Shown in pieces: positions 5,271-9,074 of a stretch of DNA of 9,074 nt (its first letter is position 1; every line of letters begins with the position of its first letter). This DNA comes from an uncultured Clostridia bacterium (GTDB lineage Bacteria > Bacillota > Clostridia > Oscillospirales > CAG-272). Position numbers and translations under genes: made by a program. The stretch lies in contig CANTEM010000037.1 in assembly GCA_947652805.1 (NCBI GenBank), forward strand, positions 1 through 9,074, in the 5' to 3' direction. The notes beneath the pieces were generated by a model. It was not told the origin of the DNA and did no database searches. It saw only the letters and a program-made list of their open reading frames with translations.

Positions 5271-6281
5271 ATGACAGTAGCAGATTTGTTTTGCGAGAGG
5301 GAAAAACAAAATTTATCTCCTTATGCATTTTTGACCTGCAATACCCGGGGCAGAGAGCACCCGTATACTCCGTGTCAGAACCGGACGGAATTTCAGCGTG
5401 ACAGAGACCGGATCATTCACTCCAAAGCGTTCCGCCGTCTGATGCACAAAACCCAGGTTTTTTTGTTTCCAGTGGACGATCACTACCGCACCCGACTGAC
5501 CCACACACTGGAGGTCACCCAGATTGCGCGGATCATATGCCGCGCCCTGATGCTGAACGAGGATTTGTGCGAGGCGGGGGCGCTGGGACATGATTTGGGA
5601 CACACTCCTTTCGGACATGCCGGGGAAATTGTGATGCAGGCATGTTTTGATAAAGAATTTACCCATTATAAGCAGAGCTTGCGGGTGGTGGAAAAGCTGG
5701 AGAAGGACGGCAGGGGACTCAATCTCACCTGGGAAGTGCGTGACGGGATTTTGAATCATTCCGGCGACTGTCAGGCTGCCACACTGGAAGGGAGAATTCT
5801 GAAATTCGCCGACCGCATCGCTTATATCAACCACGATATTGATGATGCATGCCGGGCTGGGATTTTGTCTCTGGACGATATACCGACCGCTATTTTGGAT
5901 GTGCTGGGGCGCAGACACGGCGAGCGGATCAATACAATGGTTACCGCGGTGATCGAGGCAAGTCATGACAAGCCTGAAATATCCATAACGCCTGTTGTGG
6001 GCAAGGCAATGAACGATTTGCGTAGTTTTCTCTTTGACGCTGTGTACCGTAATCCGGTTGCCAAGGGAGAAGAATCCAAGGCGCAGACCATGCTGGAAGA
6101 ATTGTTCCATTATTTTGTGAAAAATCCGGATAAAATGTCTCCGTTCTATTTTGAAAATACAAAACATGAACCGGTGGAGCGGTGTGTATGCGATTATATT
6201 TCCAGCATGACAGACCGGTTCGCCATTGATACATATAAGAAAATATTTATTCCCGCCGTATGGCAGACGCCGGATTATTGA
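5271..6281 (+). CDS. dgt: Deoxyguanosinetriphosphate triphosphohydrolase-like HD-domain dNTPase
   Basis: Hydrolyses dNTPs to deoxynucleosides and triphosphate, shaping the dNTP pool. The HD-superfamily metal site is complete: H78 (THTLEV), H107-D108 (GHDLGHTPFGH) and D181 (KFADRIAYINHDIDD), numbered from ATG 5271. Other family motifs are RDRDRIIHSKAFRRLMHKTQVF, RTRLTHTLEV and GILNHSGD (about 159-166). The 336-residue length fits the shorter, Gram-positive dGTPase-like group, and the nucleotide preference cannot be read from sequence. An ATG at 5259 is also in frame (340 residues), but it sits directly against its only purine stretch, whereas ATG 5271 has GGAG 6 bases upstream, so 5271 is preferred. 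It is the first gene of the dgt-dnaG-rpoD cluster, with 69 bases to dnaG. No strong promoter is evident upstream; the best -10-like hexamers near 5194-5201 lack a -35. Confidence 0.94.
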   Translation: MTVADLFCEREKQNLSPYAFLTCNTRGREHPYTPCQNRTEFQRDRDRIIHSKAFRRLMHKTQVFLFPVDDHYRTRLTHTLEVTQIARIICRALMLNEDLCEAGALGHDLGHTPFGHAGEIVMQACFDKEFTHYKQSLRVVEKLEKDGRGLNLTWEVRDGILNHSGDCQAATLEGRILKFADRIAYINHDIDDACRAGILSLDDIPTAILDVLGRRHGERINTMVTAVIEASHDKPEISITPVVGKAMNDLRSFLFDAVYRNPVAKGEESKAQTMLEELFHYFVKNPDKMSPFYFENTKHEPVERCVCDYISSMTDRFAIDTYKKIFIPAVWQTPDY

Positions 6282-6350
6282 TTTCTGGAATACGGAAGGG
6301 CGATCACGCATAAACCAATTTCGCAGGGGTGCAGAAAGGAATCGGGACAG

Positions 6351-8111
6351 ATGATACCGGCAGGTGTAATAGAAGACTTAAAATATAGAAACAGTATCGA
6401 AGATGTGATCGGTTCCTATATACCGCTGAAGCGCGCAGGCTCCAATTTAAAAGCCTGCTGCCCCTTTCACAGTGAAAAAACGCCGTCCTTTACCGTTTAT
6501 ACCGGAGAGGATGGGCACTTTTTCTGTTATGGCTGCGGTGCAGGCGGAGATGTGGTCAGCTTCATCATGCGCATGGAAAATCTGGATTATGTTCCGGCGC
6601 TGCGCTTTTTGGCGGATCGCTGTGGGATGACGCTTCCAGAGGATGATGTAAAGCCCGGCGGCGTGACCCGCACCCGGGTACTGGAGATGAATCTGACGGC
6701 GGCAAAATTTTTCCGCAGTCAGTTATCCCAGCCGACCGGTGAGGCGGGCAGGGCATATCTGGAAACCCGGCAGCTTTCCGGAAGTATTGTCAAACGGTTC
6801 GGACTTGGATATGCGCCGGACAGCTTCTCTGCTTTGCGGGATCATTTGCGCAGTGCAGGATTTACAGAAGAGGAAATGACAGAAGGGTATCTGTGTCAGC
6901 GCAGCCGAAAGAATGAAAAAAGCATTTATGACTGCTTCCGCGGGCGGATTATGTTTCCCATAATAGATGTTGCGGGCAATGTGATTGCGTTCGGCGGCAG
7001 AGTGCTGGGAGACGGGCAGCCGAAATATCTGAACTCTGCGGATACGCCGGCATTTAAAAAAAGCAAAAATCTTTTCGCCTTGAATTATGCAAAAAATCAC
7101 GCTTCCGATGGATTGATTCTGTGCGAGGGATATATGGATGTCATTGCACTCCATGCCGCAGGATTTCAGAATGCCGTGGCGACCCTGGGAACGGCAATCA
7201 CACCGGAGCAAGCCCGGCTTATGAAAAAGTATACGGATAAGGTCGTGATTTCCTACGACAGTGATGAAGCCGGACAGCGCGCCGCAGATAAGGCGCTCCG
7301 CCTTTTGGATGCGGCGGGAGTGAACGCCCGGGTGCTGAGCATCCCCGGCGCTAAGGATCCGGATGAATATATCAAACGATTTGGCGCGGAGAGCTTTTCC
7401 AGAGTTTTATCCGGTAGCAAAGCGCCGTTTGATTATAAAATTGAAAAAACGCTGCAAAAATTTGATATCACTAAGCCGGAAGAAAAGGTGCGGGCTGTTC
7501 GCTCTCTTTGCGAGGCGATTGCGGCGATTCCCTCTTGGATAGAGCAGGATATATATGCCCAGCGAACTGCTCATACATTGGAAATGGATGAAAAAAGTAT
7601 AAAAATGGAAATTGAGCGCATCCTAAAGAGGAAGGCTGCGGCTTATAAAAAGGAACGGCGGGAGCAGATCCTTCGCGAAACCTCGGGCAGCTCTGACCGG
7701 ATCAACCCGGATAAGATGAAAGAGCGCACCTCCAATTCTCTGGAGCAGATGGTACTGGGAATGATGCTGGCTTTCCCGGAGTATATTGAAAAGGTGTGCC
7801 GGAAACAGCTTTTGACAGCGGATGATTTTTATACAGGATTCAATAAGAAGCTGTTTTCAACGATTACGGAGTGTTATCAGTCAGGCGGATTTGATGCAGC
7901 AATGCTGTCGCAGTTTTTCAGTCAGGACGAGGTTTCAAAGGCTGCAAAATATGCGTCTGACAGGCGGAAATTATCCGATAACGGAAATGCGGTTTTTATG
8001 GATGCGGTGACAAAGCTGCATGAGGAAGCAGTGCGTATCCGTGAAAAGACAGCCGGCGGAGAAGACGATTTGGCAACGCTGATCGAACGCCGGCGCAGGG
8101 AACAGGAATAA
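6351..8111 (+). CDS. dnaG: DNA primase DnaG
   Basis: Synthesises RNA primers at the replication fork with the DnaB-type helicase. At 586 residues it is full length. The N-terminal CHC2 zinc-binding domain has ligands C37, H40, C59 and C62 (CCPFH and CYGC) plus the EKTPSF motif. The RNA-polymerase core follows (about 115-370) with the Toprim acidic residues E259 (CEGYMDVIALH) and D303-D305 (YDSDEAG). The stretch FGGRVLGDGQPKYLNS is also diagnostic. The C-terminal helicase-binding domain starts near residue 460 (SLEQMVLGMMLAFPEYIEKV) and ends in a very basic and acidic tail (LIERRRREQE). The ATG at 6351 has AGAAAGGA (6333-6340) 10 bases upstream. The position between dgt and rpoD is the conserved clostridial form of the macromolecular-synthesis cluster; rpsU is not in this segment. 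No frameshift or missing catalytic residue is seen. Confidence 0.98.
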   Translation: MIPAGVIEDLKYRNSIEDVIGSYIPLKRAGSNLKACCPFHSEKTPSFTVYTGEDGHFFCYGCGAGGDVVSFIMRMENLDYVPALRFLADRCGMTLPEDDVKPGGVTRTRVLEMNLTAAKFFRSQLSQPTGEAGRAYLETRQLSGSIVKRFGLGYAPDSFSALRDHLRSAGFTEEEMTEGYLCQRSRKNEKSIYDCFRGRIMFPIIDVAGNVIAFGGRVLGDGQPKYLNSADTPAFKKSKNLFALNYAKNHASDGLILCEGYMDVIALHAAGFQNAVATLGTAITPEQARLMKKYTDKVVISYDSDEAGQRAADKALRLLDAAGVNARVLSIPGAKDPDEYIKRFGAESFSRVLSGSKAPFDYKIEKTLQKFDITKPEEKVRAVRSLCEAIAAIPSWIEQDIYAQRTAHTLEMDEKSIKMEIERILKRKAAAYKKERREQILRETSGSSDRINPDKMKERTSNSLEQMVLGMMLAFPEYIEKVCRKQLLTADDFYTGFNKKLFSTITECYQSGGFDAAMLSQFFSQDEVSKAAKYASDRRKLSDNGNAVFMDAVTKLHEEAVRIREKTAGGEDDLATLIERRRREQE

Positions 8112-8124
8112 TATATTTACATAA

Positions 8125-8182
8125 TTTGGAGGACAGCGTGATAAATGGAGCGGTCTCTCTCCAAATATACTTTATTTCACGC
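8125..8182 (+). promoter_or_regulatory. Interlocked inverted repeats in the dnaG-rpoD gap, possible cis-regulatory RNA
   Basis: Two inverted repeats overlap in order A1-B1-A2-B2. A pairs TTTGGAG (8125-8131) with CTCCAAA (8159-8165), 7 perfect pairs. B pairs GCGTGA (8136-8141) with TCACGC (8177-8182), extended by TAAA (8142-8145) with TTTA (8171-8174) across a 2-base bulge. They could form alternative hairpins or an H-type pseudoknot with linkers of 4, 13 and 5 bases. Stem A hides most of the GGAGG site at 8128-8132; stem B hides the GTG at 8138 and the first base of the ATG at 8145. Confidence 0.4.
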
Positions 8183-8227
8183 GTTATTTGTATCGGAAGA
8201 TGCAAATGCAAAGAAAGGCATGGTTAA
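8138..8227 (+). CDS. Possible 29-residue leader ORF overlapping the rpoD start region
   Basis: A GTG at 8138 has a strong GGAGG (8128-8132) at the ideal 5-base distance. It opens a frame of 29 codons (starting MINGAVSLQIYF, ending in a Cys/Lys-rich CKCKERHG) closed by TAA at 8225-8227. That stop overlaps one rpoD start candidate region (ATG 8220, ends 8222) by two bases' distance and lies 4 bases before another (ATG 8232), a geometry suited to translational coupling. The peptide resembles nothing I recognise. The GGAGG might instead serve the in-frame rpoD ATG at 8145 (12 bases away), in which case this ORF is accidental. Confidence 0.25.
   Translation: MINGAVSLQIYFISRVICIGRCKCKERHG
8212..8218 (+). 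promoter_or_regulatory. Shine-Dalgarno sequence proposed for rpoD
   Basis: AGAAAGG matches the 5' half of the ideal Shine-Dalgarno. It is 13 bases before ATG 8232 and only 1 base before ATG 8220, so it favours 8232. The same type of site at a similar distance precedes the lipoprotein gene (12), rpmE (12), sigE (14) and dnaG (10) in this window. Confidence 0.5.
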
Positions 8228-8231
8228 AAAA

Positions 8232-9074
8232 ATGGAGCAGGAAAAGAAACCGTTGGACATTAAGGAACTGATTGAAAAAGGCAAAGCGAAAGGTTCTTTG
8301 TCCAATTCCGATATTATGGAGGCAATTGAATTTGCCGACTGTGATATCGATCAGATCGAGCGGATTTACGATCAACTGGAAGCAAGCGGAATTGAAGTGA
8401 TCAGCTATGAAAATCCGGCAGAATTTGAAGAGATTGAAACGGAAGTCGGTCAGAATGAAAGCGCCGAGGATATGGAGAAAATGCTCCAGCAGGAAGGGCT
8501 TACGATTGACGACCCGGTGCGGATGTATTTGAAGGAAATCGGCAAGGTTCCCCTGCTTGATGCGGAGCAGGAACTGGAGGTTGCCGAAAAAATGGCGCAG
8601 GGGGATCCCCAGGCAAAACAAATGCTGATTGAAGCCAACCTGCGGCTTGTGGTCAGTATCGCAAAGCGGTATGTAGGAAAAGGGATGTTCTTCCTGGATC
8701 TGATTCAGGAAGGAAATCTGGGGCTGATGAAGGCGGTGGAGAAATTTGACTATACCAAAGGGTATAAGTTCTCCACATATGCAACATGGTGGATTCGTCA
8801 GGCGATTACCCGTGCGATTGCGGATCAGGCACGTACAATCCGGATTCCTGTTCATATGGTAGAGACGATTCATAAGGTATCCCGGTATCAGCGGCAGCTG
8901 TTGCAGGAGCTGGGACATGAAGCTTCCGCAGACGAGGTAGCGGAAAAAATCGGCATGTCTCCTGATAAAGTGCGGGAGATTATGAAGATTGCCCAGGATC
9001 CTGTATCCCTAGAAACACCGATCGGCGAGGAAGAGGATAGCCACTTAGGCGATTTTATACAGGATGACAATGTG
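8232..9074 (+). CDS. rpoD: RNA polymerase housekeeping sigma factor RpoD (sigma-A), partial (C-terminus off right edge)
   Basis: The primary sigma factor, directing RNA polymerase to vegetative promoters such as the TTGACA/TATAAT-type sites in this window. There are 281 codons to the window end with no stop; about 90 residues, including region 4, are missing compared with the usual length of about 370. A short acidic region 1.1 (about 1-85, LDIKELIEKGKAKGSLS) is followed by region 1.2 (D94-PVRMYLKEIGKVPLL) and region 2 (about 135-205, with ANLRLVVSIAKRYVGKGM, DLIQEGNLGLMKAVEKFDY, FSTYATWW with W186-W187, IRQAITRAIADQARTIRIPVHM). Region 3 then runs to the edge (QELGHEASADEVAEKIGMSPDKV, then SLETPIGEEEDSHLGDFIQDD). 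There is no large insertion between 1.2 and 2, as usual in Gram-positives. Three in-frame ATGs compete: 8145, 8220 and 8232. The last is preferred for its ribosome-site spacing and because family members start close to LIEKGK; 8145 would add 29 unfamiliar residues. Confidence 0.96.
   Translation, partial: MEQEKKPLDIKELIEKGKAKGSLSNSDIMEAIEFADCDIDQIERIYDQLEASGIEVISYENPAEFEEIETEVGQNESAEDMEKMLQQEGLTIDDPVRMYLKEIGKVPLLDAEQELEVAEKMAQGDPQAKQMLIEANLRLVVSIAKRYVGKGMFFLDLIQEGNLGLMKAVEKFDYTKGYKFSTYATWWIRQAITRAIADQARTIRIPVHMVETIHKVSRYQRQLLQELGHEASADEVAEKIGMSPDKVREIMKIAQDPVSLETPIGEEEDSHLGDFIQDDNV

Noticed and set aside
5313..6311. 332-codon minus-strand frame opposite dgt
   Set aside because: Antisense shadow of a gene with a full catalytic motif set; no ribosome site or recognisable domain.
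1..9074. Mobile elements, CRISPR arrays, tRNA/rRNA genes, phage or defence genes
   Set aside because: No transposase-like frame, long terminal inverted repeats, regularly spaced repeats or RNA gene signatures were seen; all long convincing frames are core genes.

Overview
The window carries ordinary core chromosomal genes of an endospore-forming Gram-positive bacterium, most likely a moderate-GC member of the Clostridia (Oscillospirales/Ruminococcaceae-like, though the exact taxon cannot be fixed from this sequence). The evidence is a sporulation locus (spoIIGA-sigE), the dgt-dnaG-rpoD order typical of Clostridia, a lipoprotein substrate-binding protein with a Gram-positive style lipobox, and strong purine-rich ribosome binding sites. 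No mobile element, CRISPR array, rRNA or tRNA gene was seen.

Layout. Positions 1-779 (minus strand) hold the start and most of an amino-acid ABC transporter binding lipoprotein that runs off the left edge. A 323-base divergent intergenic region (780-1102) follows, with a very good sigma-A promoter for the lipoprotein and a weaker, unusually spaced candidate promoter for the sporulation genes. Next come spoIIGA (the membrane protease that activates pro-sigma-E) and sigE. rpmE (ribosomal protein L31) has its own near-consensus promoter, a leader able to fold in alternative ways, and a strong intrinsic terminator. hflX and a YigZ/IMPACT-family gene form a tightly coupled pair (2-base gap). After a 126-base (138 to the preferred dgt start) spacer come dgt (dNTP triphosphohydrolase), dnaG (primase) and the first three quarters of rpoD (housekeeping sigma factor), cut by the right edge.

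How the genes relate. SpoIIGA and SigE act together in mother-cell gene expression during sporulation. dgt-dnaG-rpoD links nucleotide pool control, replication priming and basal transcription. HflX and L31 concern the ribosome.

No clearly new multi-gene system is visible. The points most worth a second look are regulatory: the dnaG-rpoD gap, where an inverted-repeat pair with pseudoknot topology covers a GGAGG site and a 29-codon upstream ORF ends just before the preferred rpoD start; the spoIIGA start, where the apparent GTG codon lies inside the Shine-Dalgarno sequence and an in-frame CTG is better placed; the rpmE leader; and the absence of sigG after sigE.
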